The position numbers and the translations under genes are program-made. From Metapseudomonas otitidis (GTDB lineage: Bacteria; Pseudomonadota; Gammaproteobacteria; Pseudomonadales; Pseudomonadaceae): DNA of 64,000 nt. Where the stretch lies: NCBI RefSeq assembly GCF_900111835.1, contig NZ_FOJP01000001.1, positions 248,001 to 312,000 on the forward strand, in the 5' to 3' direction. Below the pieces are notes generated by a model. It searched no databases, was not told where the DNA came from, and saw only the letters and a list, made by a program, of their open reading frames with translations. This document shows, piece by piece, positions 19,626-28,339 of the stretch. Position 1 is the first letter of the stretch; each line of letters begins with the position of its first letter.

Positions 19626-20660
19626 ATGGATATTACTGAGCTGCTTGCGTTCAGCGCCAAGCAGGGCGCTTCGGACCTGCATCTCTCGGCCGGGCTGCCG
19701 CCCATGATCCGCGTCGACGGCGATGTTCGCCGTATCAACCTGCCCCCCCTGGACCACAAGCAGGTGCACGCGCTGATCTACGACATCATGAACGACAAGC
19801 AGCGCAAGGATTACGAGGAATTCCTCGAAACCGACTTCTCGTTCGAGGTGCCCGGCGTGGCCCGCTTCCGGGTCAACGCCTTCAACCAGAACCGCGGCGC
19901 CGGCGCCGTGTTCCGGACCATTCCCTCCAAGGTGCTGTCCATGGAGGACCTGGGCATGGGCGAGATCTTCAAGAAGATCTCCGACGTGCCGCGCGGCCTG
20001 GTGCTGGTCACCGGCCCCACCGGTTCGGGCAAGTCCACCACCCTGGCGGCGATGCTCGACTACCTCAACGGCACCAAGTACCACCACATCCTGACCGTGG
20101 AAGACCCGATCGAATTCGTCCACGAGTCGAAGAAGTGCCTGATCAACCAGCGTGAGGTGCACCGCGACACCCTCGGCTTCAACGAGGCGCTGCGCTCGGC
20201 CCTGCGGGAAGACCCGGACATCATCCTGGTGGGCGAGATGCGCGACCTGGAGACCATCCGCCTGGCGCTGACCGCCGCGGAAACCGGGCACCTGGTGTTC
20301 GGCACCCTGCACACCACCTCCGCCGCCAAGACCATCGACCGGGTGGTCGATGTGTTCCCGGCCGAGGAGAAGGCGATGGTGCGTTCCATGCTCTCCGAAT
20401 CCCTGCAGGCGGTCATTTCCCAGACCCTGCTGAAGAAGATCGGCGGCGGCCGGGTGGCGGCCCACGAGATCATGATCGGCACCCCCGCCATCCGTAACCT
20501 GATCCGCGAGGACAAGGTGGCGCAGATGTATTCCGCCATCCAGACCGGCGGCGCCCTGGGCATGCAGACCCTGGACAGCTGCCTGAAGGGCCTGGTGGCC
20601 AAGGGCCTGGTCAGCCGCGAAAGCGCGCGCGAAAAGGCCAAGACGCCGGAAAACTTCTAG
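19626..20660 (+). CDS. pilT: Type IV pilus retraction ATPase PilT
   Basis: Hexameric ATPase that depolymerises pili and powers twitching motility. 344 residues. Walker A GPTGSGKST (about 130-138), Asp box/Walker B near 195-205 (PDIILVGEMRD), His box GTLHTTSAAKTIDR, and the PilT hallmark AIRNLIRE near the C-terminus. GGGGAG (19616-19621) supports the ATG at 19626. Next to pilU, as is usual. Confidence 0.98.
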   Translation: MDITELLAFSAKQGASDLHLSAGLPPMIRVDGDVRRINLPPLDHKQVHALIYDIMNDKQRKDYEEFLETDFSFEVPGVARFRVNAFNQNRGAGAVFRTIPSKVLSMEDLGMGEIFKKISDVPRGLVLVTGPTGSGKSTTLAAMLDYLNGTKYHHILTVEDPIEFVHESKKCLINQREVHRDTLGFNEALRSALREDPDIILVGEMRDLETIRLALTAAETGHLVFGTLHTTSAAKTIDRVVDVFPAEEKAMVRSMLSESLQAVISQTLLKKIGGGRVAAHEIMIGTPAIRNLIREDKVAQMYSAIQTGGALGMQTLDSCLKGLVAKGLVSRESAREKAKTPENF

Positions 20661-20664
20661 ACCC

Positions 20665-20692
20665 GACAGGGCGCCCCGGCAGGCGCCCTGTC
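20665..20692 (+). terminator. Hairpin between pilT and pilU
   Basis: Perfect 11-bp stem GACAGGGCGCC/GGCGCCCTGTC with a 6-nt loop, 4 nt after the pilT stop. There is no clear T-run, so it may terminate partially and lower pilU relative to pilT. Confidence 0.55.
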
Positions 20693-20768
20693 TGCTTGAA
20701 CGGGGCGGCTGCCCGAACTGGCCTGTACGCGAGCGAACAGGTCGGCCATCCACATTGCGAGAAAGACC

Positions 20769-21914
20769 ATGGAATTCGAGAAACTGTTGCGCCTGATGGT
20801 CGAGAAGGGCGGTTCGGACCTGTTCATCACGGCCGGTGTGCCGCCGTCGATGAAGGTCAACGGCAAGGTCATGCCGGTCACCAAGAACCCCATGTCGCCG
20901 GAGCAGACCCGGGAAACCGTGCTGGGGGTGATGAACGAGCAGCAGCGCCGCGACTTCGCCGAGAACCACGAGTGCAACTTCGCCATCAGCGCCCGGGGCA
21001 TCGGCCGTTTCCGCGTCAGCGCCTTCTACCAGCGCAACCTGGTGGGCATGGTGCTGCGCCGCATCGAGACCAACATTCCCACCCTGGAGCAGCTCAAGCT
21101 GCCCGAGGTGCTGAAGAAGCTGGCCATGACCAAGCGCGGCCTGGTGCTCTTCGTCGGCGCCACCGGCACCGGCAAGTCCACGTCGCTGGCGGCGATGATC
21201 GGCTACCGCAACAAGAACAGTTCCGGCCACATCATCTCCATCGAAGACCCCATCGAGTACATCCACCAGCACCAGGGCTGCATCGTCACCCAGCGTGAAG
21301 TGGGGATCGACACCGAATCCTTCGAGGTGGCCCTGAAGAACACCCTGCGCCAGGCGCCGGACGTGATCCTCATCGGCGAGGTGCGGACCCGCGAGACCAT
21401 GGACCACGCCGTGGCCTTCGCCGAAACCGGCCACCTGTGCCTGGCCACCCTGCACGCCAACAACGCCAACCAGGCGCTGGACCGGATCATCAACTTCTTC
21501 CCTGCCGACCGTCAGCAGCAGGTGTGGATGGACCTGTCCCTCAACCTCAAGGCCATCGTCGCCCAGCAACTGGTGCCGACCCCGGATGGCAAGGGGCGCC
21601 GCGCGGTGATCGAGGTGCTGATCAACACCCCGCTGGTGGCCGACCTGATCCGCAAGGGCGAGGTCCACGAGCTCAAGCCGCTGATGAAACGCTCCACCGA
21701 GCAGGGTATGCAGACCTTCGACCAGGCGCTGTACAACCTCTACTCCCAGGGCGAGATCACCTACGAAGACGCCCTGCTCTACGCCGACTCGGCGAACGAC
21801 CTGCGCCTGATGATCAAGCTCGGTTCCGAGACCGACGGCGAACACCTGACCAGCATCAGTGGCGGGCTGTCCCTGGAAGTCTCGGAAGACGATCCGGGCC
21901 GCCGCTTCCGCTGA
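20769..21914 (+). CDS. pilU: Type IV pilus retraction ATPase PilU
   Basis: PilT paralogue that assists retraction under load in a PilT-dependent way. 381 residues. Walker A GATGTGKST, Walker B region PDVILIGEVRTRETMDHA, His box ATLHANNANQALDRI. The C-terminal tail past residue ~350 is longer than in PilT. Its last 59 bp overlap, on the opposite strand, the 3' end of the UDG-like fusion gene. Confidence 0.97.
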   Translation: MEFEKLLRLMVEKGGSDLFITAGVPPSMKVNGKVMPVTKNPMSPEQTRETVLGVMNEQQRRDFAENHECNFAISARGIGRFRVSAFYQRNLVGMVLRRIETNIPTLEQLKLPEVLKKLAMTKRGLVLFVGATGTGKSTSLAAMIGYRNKNSSGHIISIEDPIEYIHQHQGCIVTQREVGIDTESFEVALKNTLRQAPDVILIGEVRTRETMDHAVAFAETGHLCLATLHANNANQALDRIINFFPADRQQQVWMDLSLNLKAIVAQQLVPTPDGKGRRAVIEVLINTPLVADLIRKGEVHELKPLMKRSTEQGMQTFDQALYNLYSQGEITYEDALLYADSANDLRLMIKLGSETDGEHLTSISGGLSLEVSEDDPGRRFR

Positions 21915-23301
21915 GTGGCGCCAGCCACTGCGCCGCCCGGCGCGCCAAGGCCTCCAGTGTGTCGTTCCCCGCAGGCCAGGGAATCACGATCCAGGCGCCG
22001 AAAGGCGCCTGGATCGTTTCCAGCACCTCGCCACCGTGTTCCGCCAGGTGCGGTGGAATGAAACCGCGCAGGGCCGCACGGGCGCCGTCGCCCAGGGCGA
22101 TCACCAGTCGTGGCCGGAGCTGCTGCAGCTCCGCCTCCAGCCAGGGGGCACAGGCCGTCAGTTCGGCTTCCGTCACCGGCAGCGCCTCGCGCTCGCTGCG
22201 CAGCCCCTGGCTGTGCCAGGCGAAGTGCTTCACGGCGTGGGTGAAGTACAGGCGTTCGCGGGCCAGCCCGGCGCTGGCCAGGGCTTCGCGCAGGCGGATG
22301 CCGGCGGGGTCGCTGAAGGGCTGCCCGCTCAGGTCGTCCTGATCGGAAGGCTGGCTGCCGAGCACCATCACATCGGCGGTTTCCAGACCTTGCCCGGCCA
22401 CGGCGCAGGTCGCGGCGTGCCAGCGCGGGCAGGCCTGGCAACGCTCCAGGGCCGAGGTGGCCTCGCGCACCGGCTGGGCTTTCAGCGGGCTGATCAGCAC
22501 TGTCTTGCCGTCCTGGGCGCCGACCGCCGGGGCCTGGGCCAGGCGCTGCTGGCCGGTGCGGGCCGCGCTGACCAGGGCGGGGATCAGCGGCCCTTCCGGC
22601 AGGTGGCGCCAGAAGCGTGCGGGCATGTGGCCGCGCATCACCTTCGGGTTGAGCCGGGCCGGGTTGAAGGTGCTGCGGTAGTAGGCCTGCCACAGCGATT
22701 GATCCGGGTCGTCGCGCTCCTCGATGGCGGCCTGCAGGCCGGGTGGCCCCGGGGGCAGGTAGGCCAGGCGCTCGCCGTTGAAGCAGGCCACGCCGTCGGG
22801 CGTGGCGATCAGCCAGCTGTGCCGCCCCATGCGCGGGACGAAGTGTTCGGCGGCGAGGTCGAGCACCTCGTGTGCCGGTTCGATCCAGGCCAGGTAGTCC
22901 GGCTCGCCGCGTTGGGCCTGGCCCGGGCGGAAGCGCAGGAAGGCGTGGAGGTGGTGGGCTTCCCGCCGCACGGCCTTGAGCCGCCGGTGCAGCTCGGCGC
23001 CGTCGCGGTCGCCCGGCAGCATGGCGCTGCGGTCACCCCGGGCAGCCCGCCAGAGCACCCGGTAGAGCAGGCCCCAGCGGTCCTGCTGGCGGAAGCGTGC
23101 GGCCTGGGCCAGCAATTCCGGCAGTTCGCGAGGAATGCGCACCGTGCCGCCTGGGGCGTCCGCCGGGGCGGGGTCGAGGCTGTCGAACAGGCCGGCATCC
23201 GGCGTCCAGTCCACCTGGTGCGGGGCGATCCCGGCCTGCAGCAGGCGCCGGGCTTCGCTGCGCCAGCCTTCGAAGCTGCCGTCGAAGCGGGGCCGGTGCA
23301 T
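21856..23301 (-). CDS. DUF4130 / uracil-DNA glycosylase-like fusion protein (TIGR03915/TIGR03914 type)
   Basis: 481 residues. The N-terminal half (to about 260) fits the TIGR03915 (DUF4130) SAM-associated DNA-repair partner. From about residue 280 a UdgX/family-4 UDG-like domain follows: CQACPRWHAATC (FeS-type CxxC), LGSQPSDQDDLSGQPFSDPAG, HAVKHFAW and TACAPWLEAEL. The usual GEQPG reads GSQPS, the KRRIH loop is absent, and the C-terminal HPS is PWPAGN, so uracil excision or capture is doubtful. The ATG shares one base with the radical SAM stop, so the pair is coupled. The 3' end overlaps pilU antisense by 59 bp. Confidence 0.82.
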   Translation of the reverse strand: MHRPRFDGSFEGWRSEARRLLQAGIAPHQVDWTPDAGLFDSLDPAPADAPGGTVRIPRELPELLAQAARFRQQDRWGLLYRVLWRAARGDRSAMLPGDRDGAELHRRLKAVRREAHHLHAFLRFRPGQAQRGEPDYLAWIEPAHEVLDLAAEHFVPRMGRHSWLIATPDGVACFNGERLAYLPPGPPGLQAAIEERDDPDQSLWQAYYRSTFNPARLNPKVMRGHMPARFWRHLPEGPLIPALVSAARTGQQRLAQAPAVGAQDGKTVLISPLKAQPVREATSALERCQACPRWHAATCAVAGQGLETADVMVLGSQPSDQDDLSGQPFSDPAGIRLREALASAGLARERLYFTHAVKHFAWHSQGLRSEREALPVTEAELTACAPWLEAELQQLRPRLVIALGDGARAALRGFIPPHLAEHGGEVLETIQAPFGAWIVIPWPAGNDTLEALARRAAQWLAPLSGSGGPDRLPRLPGTARH

Positions 23302-24512
23302 CACCAGAGCGCCATCTGTGCCGGGGCGTCGCCGAGCTGGCGGCGCAGGGCGGTGGATTCGAGGTCGGCCAGCCGGGGCCTGTAGTCCTGGGTGATGATG
23401 AACGGCCGGGCCTTGTCCATGGCACAGCGCAGGCGCACCACGTCCTGGTAGCGGATGCGCCGCTCGCGGCGCAGGTCCGCCAGGCGACGGGCGCTGAGCA
23501 CGCCGATGCCGGGCACGCGGGCGATCATCGCCGGCTCGGCGCGGTTGAGGTCGAGTGGGAACTGCTCGCGGTTGGCCAGCGCCCAGGCCAGCTTGGGGTC
23601 GATGTCCAGTGGCAGGTTGCCTGGGCTGCTGATCAGCTCCTCGACGCGGAAGCCGTAGCCGCGCAGGAGGAAGTCGGCCTGGTACAGGCGGTGTTCGCGC
23701 ATGAGCGGTGGCGGCTCGGCCGGCAGCCCGCCGGGGGCGCTGGGGATAGGGCTGAAGGCGGAGTAGTAGACGCGCTTGAGCCGGTAGGCGCTGTAGAGCG
23801 ATTGGGCGGTGCCGAGGATGGTGCGGTCGTCGGTGGCGTCGGCGCCGACGATCATCTGGGTGCTCTGCCCGGCCGGGGCGAAGGCGGGTCCACGCCGTTC
23901 CTCCTGCGCTTCTTCCACGCCTAGGCGGATGCGGCCCATGGCGCGCCGGATCGGCGCCACACGCTTCTCCGGCGCCAGGCGCACCAGCCCGGATTCGGTG
24001 GGCAGCTCGATGTTCACGCTCAGGCGGTCGGCGTACAGGCCGGCCTCGGCGATCAGCTCCGGGCTGGCGTCGGGGATGGTCTTCAGGTGGATGTAGCCGC
24101 GGAACTGGTGTTCTTCCCGCAGCAGCCGGGCTACGCGCACCAGTTGCTCCATGGTGTAGTCCGCGGAGCGGATGATCCCGGAGCTGAGGAACAGCCCGCT
24201 GATGCAGTTGCGCCGGTAGAAGTCGAGGGTCAGCCGGACCACTTCTTCCGGGGTGAAGCGGGCGCGCGGTACATCGCTGGAGCGGCGGTTGACGCAGTAC
24301 TGGCAGTCGTAGATGCAGAAGTTGGTGAGCAGGATCTTCAGCAGGGCCACGCAGCGGCCATCGGGGGTGAAACTGTGGCAGATGCCCATGCCGTTGGTGG
24401 ACCCGATGCCGGCCTTGCCGGTGGAGCCACGCTTGGGTGCGCCGCTGCTGGCGCAGGACACGTCGTACTTGGCGGCGTCGGCCAGCACGGTTAGCTTGTC
24501 GATCAGTTCCAT
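23301..24512 (-). CDS. Putative DNA modification/repair radical SAM protein (TIGR03916 type)
   Basis: 403 residues. Radical SAM cluster C66-x3-C70-x2-C73 (CIYDCQYC) in the setting LLTNFCIYDCQYCVNRRSSD. The C-terminal part carries a helix-hairpin-helix DNA-binding motif (MIARVPGIGVLSARRLADLR). This family is almost always paired with the DUF4130 protein found just downstream. The chemistry is undetermined; a role in DNA repair is inferred from the pairing, the HhH and the LexA-type operator 19 nt before its ATG. Confidence 0.87.
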   Translation of the reverse strand: MELIDKLTVLADAAKYDVSCASSGAPKRGSTGKAGIGSTNGMGICHSFTPDGRCVALLKILLTNFCIYDCQYCVNRRSSDVPRARFTPEEVVRLTLDFYRRNCISGLFLSSGIIRSADYTMEQLVRVARLLREEHQFRGYIHLKTIPDASPELIAEAGLYADRLSVNIELPTESGLVRLAPEKRVAPIRRAMGRIRLGVEEAQEERRGPAFAPAGQSTQMIVGADATDDRTILGTAQSLYSAYRLKRVYYSAFSPIPSAPGGLPAEPPPLMREHRLYQADFLLRGYGFRVEELISSPGNLPLDIDPKLAWALANREQFPLDLNRAEPAMIARVPGIGVLSARRLADLRRERRIRYQDVVRLRCAMDKARPFIITQDYRPRLADLESTALRRQLGDAPAQMALW

Positions 24513-24531
24513 GGTCGGATTCTGAAATTAA

Positions 24532-24547
24532 CTGTACGTGCATACAG
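24532..24547 (-). promoter_or_regulatory. LexA-type SOS operator
   Basis: CTGTACGTGCATACAG is a full CTG-N10-CAG box with CTGT/ACAG ends, matching the gammaproteobacterial LexA consensus. On the minus strand it overlaps a candidate -10 TACTGT (24549-24544), 18 nt downstream of TTGCAC (24573-24568), placing it over the radical SAM gene promoter. It could also influence the divergent TM2 gene. Confidence 0.75.
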
Positions 24548-24618
24548 TATTTCGGCGACCGGAACCTGTGCAAGTCCGTCGACGACCTTCGGTCGCCGGC
24601 CCGTCATCAGGAGATCAC

Positions 24619-25014
24619 ATGCAACGCCCGGATACCCACAGCACCCTGATCGGCTACCTCCTGTGGATCTTCGGATTCCTCGGGGCGCACCGCTTCTACT
24701 ACGGCCGGCCGGTGACCGGCACCCTGTGGTTCTTCACCCTGGGGCTGTTCTTCATCGGCTGGATCATCGACCTGTTCCTGATCCCGTCCATGGAGCGCGA
24801 GGCCGCCCTGCGCTTCAACGCGGGCTCCTACGACTACACGGTGGCCTGGCTGCTGCTGACCTTCCTCGGTGTGTTCGGTGTGCACCGCATGTACCAGGGC
24901 AAATGGATCACCGGCATCCTCTACCTGTTCACCGGTGGGTTCTTCCTGCTGGGCGTGCTCTACGACTTCTGGACCTTGAACACGCAGATATCGGTGCTCA
25001 ACGCCCAGCGTTGA
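24619..25014 (+). CDS. TM2 domain protein
   Basis: 131 residues with two TM2-like units, each a helix-turn-helix membrane pair: YLLWIFGFLGAHRFYYG then LFFIGWIIDLFL, and LLLTFLGVFGVHRMYQGK then GFFLLGVLYDFWTL. Function unknown. CAGGAG (24608-24613) fixes the ATG. Its leader holds a 9-bp inverted repeat CGGCGACCG/CGGTCGCCG (24553-24561, 24590-24598). Divergent from the LexA-linked repair pair. Confidence 0.85.
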   Translation: MQRPDTHSTLIGYLLWIFGFLGAHRFYYGRPVTGTLWFFTLGLFFIGWIIDLFLIPSMEREAALRFNAGSYDYTVAWLLLTFLGVFGVHRMYQGKWITGILYLFTGGFFLLGVLYDFWTLNTQISVLNAQR

Positions 25015-25025
25015 GCCGGAAAGCA

Positions 25026-25052
25026 AAAGGGGCCGTCGATGACGGCCCCTTT
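25026..25052. terminator. Bidirectional terminator between the TM2 gene and pyrC'
   Basis: 12-bp stem AAAGGGGCCGTC (25026-25037), GAT loop, GACGGCCCCTTT (25041-25052). A-rich and T-rich flanks allow use from both sides by the convergent genes. Confidence 0.85.
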
Positions 25053-25072
25053 CGTTTGCAGCGGTTTCAGCT

Positions 25073-26344
25073 TCAGCCCTGGAAGGTCAGGTGGCCGTCC
25101 ATGAAGGTGTAGCGCACGCGCCCGGGCAGTGAGTCGCCGATGAACGGGCAGTTGCGCCCGCGCGAGTGCCAGGCCTCGCCGGCCTGGGTGCGGCCCTTCG
25201 GGTCGAACAGCACCAGGTCTGCCGGGGCACCGACTGCCACGCGGCCAGCCGGCAAGCGCAGGGCGCGGGCCGGGCCGGCGGTGAGGCGGGCGAGCAGGGT
25301 GGGCAGGTCCAGCAGGCCGTCTTCCACCAGGCTCATGGCCAGCGGCAACAGCAGTTCGACGCTGCTGATGCCGGGCTCGGTGGCGGCGAAGGGCGCCAGC
25401 TTGGCGTCGGCTTCGTGGGGCTGGTGGTGGCTGGCGATGGCGCCGATCACGCCGCTCTTCACCGCCTGGCGCAGGCCTTCGCGGTCCGCCTGGCTGCGCA
25501 GCGGCGGCTGCACGTGGTAGAGGCTGGAGAAGCCGGTGAGGGCGTCGTCGGTCAGCAGCAGCTGGTACATGGCGACATCGGCGGTGACCGGCAGGCCGCG
25601 GGCCTGGGCCTCGGCGATCATCTCGGCACCACGGGCGCTGGTGATCTGGCTGAAGTGCGCGCGCACGCCGCTCTGCTCCACCAGCAGCAGGTCACGGGCC
25701 AGGGCCACGGTCTCGGCGCTCTCGGGGATCCCGGCCAGGCCGAGGAAGCCCGCGGTGGCGCCTTCGTGGGCGAGGCCGCCTTCCGCCAGGTCGGCGTCCT
25801 GGGGCTGCAGCACCAGGGTCAGGTCGAAGGTGGCGGCGTACTCCATGGCGCGACGCAGGGTGCGGCTGCTGCTCATGGGCGCCAGGCCGTTGCCGAAGGC
25901 GACGCAGCCGGTGTCACGCAGGGCGACCAGCTCGGCCAGCTGCTCGCCGGCGAGGTTGCGGGTGAGGGCGCCGATGGGGAAGACCTTGGCGTGTCCGGCT
26001 TCGCGGGCGCGGTCGAGGATCAGTTCGGCCACGGCGGGGGTGTCCAGCACCGGGCGGGCCAGCGGCGGGCAGCACAGGCTGGTCACGCCACCGGCGGCGG
26101 CGGCGCGGGTCTCGCTGTCGACGTTGCCCTTGCGGCTGTAGCCGGGCTCGCGCAGGGCGGCGTTGAGGTCCACCAGGCCGGGGGCGGCCACCAGGCCCTG
26201 GGCGTCGATGCGGGTCTCGGCCTCGAAGCCGGCCGGTGCCTGGCCGATGGCGGTGACCTTGCCGGCCTGGAGGAACAGGTCGGTGACCTGGTCGGTGCCG
26301 CTGGCGGGATCGATGAGGCGGGCGCCGATGATGTGGGTACGCAT
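25073..26344 (-). CDS. pyrC': Dihydroorotase-like protein PyrC' (non-catalytic homologue)
   Basis: 423 residues, amidohydrolase fold. The metal-binding DxHxHLREPG motif is DLNAALREPG (residues 59-68), so both zinc-ligand His are lost (N61, A63). In P. putida and P. aeruginosa, such inactive PyrC' chains are a structural subunit of the aspartate transcarbamoylase holoenzyme with PyrB; active dihydroorotase is encoded elsewhere. Coupled to pyrB by a TGATG junction. Confidence 0.93.
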   Translation of the reverse strand: MRTHIIGARLIDPASGTDQVTDLFLQAGKVTAIGQAPAGFEAETRIDAQGLVAAPGLVDLNAALREPGYSRKGNVDSETRAAAAGGVTSLCCPPLARPVLDTPAVAELILDRAREAGHAKVFPIGALTRNLAGEQLAELVALRDTGCVAFGNGLAPMSSSRTLRRAMEYAATFDLTLVLQPQDADLAEGGLAHEGATAGFLGLAGIPESAETVALARDLLLVEQSGVRAHFSQITSARGAEMIAEAQARGLPVTADVAMYQLLLTDDALTGFSSLYHVQPPLRSQADREGLRQAVKSGVIGAIASHHQPHEADAKLAPFAATEPGISSVELLLPLAMSLVEDGLLDLPTLLARLTAGPARALRLPAGRVAVGAPADLVLFDPKGRTQAGEAWHSRGRNCPFIGDSLPGRVRYTFMDGHLTFQG

Positions 26345-27348
26345 CAGTTCTGCACCTCGGCTTCCTGATTGATCTGGCGTTGGGTGTTCTGGCCGCTCAT
26401 GGCCATGGAGAGCACGGCCATGCGGATGGCGATGCCGTAGGTGACCTGGTTGAGGATCACCGAGTGGCTGCCGTCGGCGACGGCGGACTCGATCTCCACG
26501 CCTCGGTTGATCGGCCCCGGGTGCATGACGATGGCGTCGGGCTTGGCCAGTTTGAGGCGCTGGGTGGTCAGCCCGTAGAGGCGGTAGAACTCGCCTTCGC
26601 TGGGCAGCAGGCCGCCCTGCATGCGCTCGCGCTGCAGGCGCAGCATGATCACCACGTCCACGTCCTTGAGCCCTTCGGCCAGGTCGGTGTGGACGCTGAC
26701 GCCGTACTGCTCGATGCCGATGGGCAGCAGGGTGCGCGGCGCGATCACGCGGATGTCCGGGCAGCCCAGGGCCTTGAGGGCGAGCATGTCGGAGCGGGCG
26801 ACGCGCGAGTGCAGAATGTCGCCGACGATGGCCACCGATAGGTTCTCGAAGCTGCCTTTGTGGCGGCGGATGGTGAGCATGTCGAGCATGCCCTGGGTCG
26901 GGTGCGCATGGCGCCCGTCGCCGCCGTTGATGATGGCGACGTCAGGGCAGACGTGCTCGGCGATGAAGTGGGCGGCGCCGGAGTCGGCATGGCGGACCAC
27001 GAACATGTCGGCCGCCATGGCCTCCAGGTTGCGCAGGGTGTCGAACAGCGTCTCGCCCTTGCTGGTGGAGGAGGTGGAGACGTTCAGGCTGATGACGTCG
27101 GCGGAGAGGCGCTGGGCCGCCAGCTCGAAGGTGGTGCGGGTGCGCGTGGAGTTCTCGAAGAACACGTTGCACACCGTCTTGCCGCGCAGCAGGGGCACCT
27201 TCTTGACGGCGCGGGCGCCGACTTCGAGGAAGGAGTCGGCGGTGTCGAGGATTTCGGTCAGCAGCTCACGGGGCAGGCCGTCGAGCGAGAGGAAGTGGCG
27301 CAGCTGGCCCTGGTCGTTGAGCTGCAGCGGGCGCTTGGCGTTCGGCAT
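26344..27348 (-). CDS. pyrB: Aspartate carbamoyltransferase catalytic subunit PyrB
   Basis: Condenses carbamoyl phosphate with aspartate in pyrimidine synthesis. 334 residues, with the N-terminal extension typical of pseudomonad ATCase. Carbamoyl-phosphate site [15 protein letters not shown], then [15 protein letters not shown] and [11 protein letters not shown]. Works with PyrC' downstream; pyrR lies 25 nt upstream. Confidence 0.96.
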   Translation of the reverse strand: MPNAKRPLQLNDQGQLRHFLSLDGLPRELLTEILDTADSFLEVGARAVKKVPLLRGKTVCNVFFENSTRTRTTFELAAQRLSADVISLNVSTSSTSKGETLFDTLRNLEAMAADMFVVRHADSGAAHFIAEHVCPDVAIINGGDGRHAHPTQGMLDMLTIRRHKGSFENLSVAIVGDILHSRVARSDMLALKALGCPDIRVIAPRTLLPIGIEQYGVSVHTDLAEGLKDVDVVIMLRLQRERMQGGLLPSEGEFYRLYGLTTQRLKLAKPDAIVMHPGPINRGVEIESAVADGSHSVILNQVTYGIAIRMAVLSMAMSGQNTQRQINQEAEVQN

Positions 27349-27373
27349 GGGGCGGGCCCTGGGGGTCGGGTTT

Positions 27374-27883
27374 TCAGGAGGCGGCGAGGACCTGGCGCTC
27401 GAGTGCGAGCGGCGCGGGGCCGAGCAATTTTACCCGCTCGTGGGTGGCCAGGGACAGGGTGGCGCCGACCACGTCGGGGCGGATCGGCAGCTCTCGGGCG
27501 TTGAGGTCCAGCAGGCAGACCAGGGTCACGCTGGCCGGGCGGCCATAGTCGAACAGCTCGTTGAGGGCGGCGCGCACGGTGCGCCCGCTCATCAGCACGT
27601 CATCGATCAGCACCAGGTGCTGGCCTTCGATCTCGAAGGGCAGTTCGGAGGGCTGCACCTGGGGATGCAGGCCGTTCTGGGTGAAGTCGTCGCGGTAGAA
27701 GGAAACGTCGAGCACGCCCATGGCGTCGTCGCGGCCCAGGGCTTCCATCAGGGCCTGGGCGACCCAGACGCCGCCGGTGCGGATGCCGATGAAGCGCGGT
27801 GTGTCGATGTGCCGGGCCGCCAGGTGGTCGGTCAGGGCGCGGGCCATCTGCGGCAGCAGTTCGGCCGGGTTGGGCAATGTCAT
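27374..27883 (-). CDS. pyrR: PyrR: bifunctional pyr regulator / uracil phosphoribosyltransferase
   Basis: 169 residues, PRTase fold. PRPP motif [17 protein letters not shown] and the N-terminal [12 protein letters not shown]. In Bacillus PyrR binds pyr mRNA; in pseudomonads it affects pyr gene expression, but I see no clear attenuator in the short pyrR-pyrB gap. 12 nt after ruvX. Confidence 0.93.
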   Translation of the reverse strand: MTLPNPAELLPQMARALTDHLAARHIDTPRFIGIRTGGVWVAQALMEALGRDDAMGVLDVSFYRDDFTQNGLHPQVQPSELPFEIEGQHLVLIDDVLMSGRTVRAALNELFDYGRPASVTLVCLLDLNARELPIRPDVVGATLSLATHERVKLLGPAPLALERQVLAAS

Positions 27884-27895
27884 GGGCGTTCCTCG

Positions 27896-28339
27896 CTAGT
27901 CGTGTCCGGGGTGCTCGGCCAGCCAGCCTTCCAGCAGCAGGGCGGCGGCCAGGGCGTCCACCGGGCGCTCGCGGTAGCCGCCGCGCTGGCCCTGCGCCAG
28001 GCGGTGGCCCTTGGCTTCGAAGGTGGTCAGGCGTTCGTCGTGGGTGAAGACGGGCAGGTTGAAGCGGCCATTGAGGCGCCGGCCGAATTTCTCGGCGCGC
28101 TCGCTCATCTCGCTGGGGGTGCCGTCCATGTTCAGCGGCAGGCCGACGACGATGGCGTCGGGCTGCCACTCCTTGATCAGGGCCTCGACCTTCTGCCAGT
28201 CGGGTACGCCGTTCTGCGCCTTGAGCACGCACAGCTCGCGGGCCTGGCCGGTGACGGCCTGGCCGACGGCGACGCCGATCTGGCGGGTGCCGTAGTCGAA
28301 GCCGAGGAGCAGCCGGGGCGCGGTTGTCGGGCCGGCCAT
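27896..28339 (-). CDS. ruvX: Holliday junction resolvase-like / pre-16S rRNA nuclease YqgF (RuvX)
   Basis: 147 residues, RNase H-like fold. N-terminal LLLGFDYGTRQIGVAVG with the first acidic residue, VVGLPLNMDGTPSEMSER, and HDERLTTFEA. Implicated in 5' processing of 16S rRNA. Its ATG shares one base with the algH stop. Confidence 0.93.
   Translation of the reverse strand: MAGPTTAPRLLLGFDYGTRQIGVAVGQAVTGQARELCVLKAQNGVPDWQKVEALIKEWQPDAIVVGLPLNMDGTPSEMSERAEKFGRRLNGRFNLPVFTHDERLTTFEAKGHRLAQGQRGGYRERPVDALAAALLLEGWLAEHPGHD

Noticed and set aside
19557-21845. A 762-codon minus-strand open frame opposite pilT and pilU
   Set aside because: Shadow of two well-conserved ATPase genes; translation lacks any family motif.
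25073-26344. pyrC' considered as a pseudogene because its metal ligands are lost
   Set aside because: The frame is intact and full length. Non-catalytic PyrC' partners of PyrB are normal in pseudomonads.
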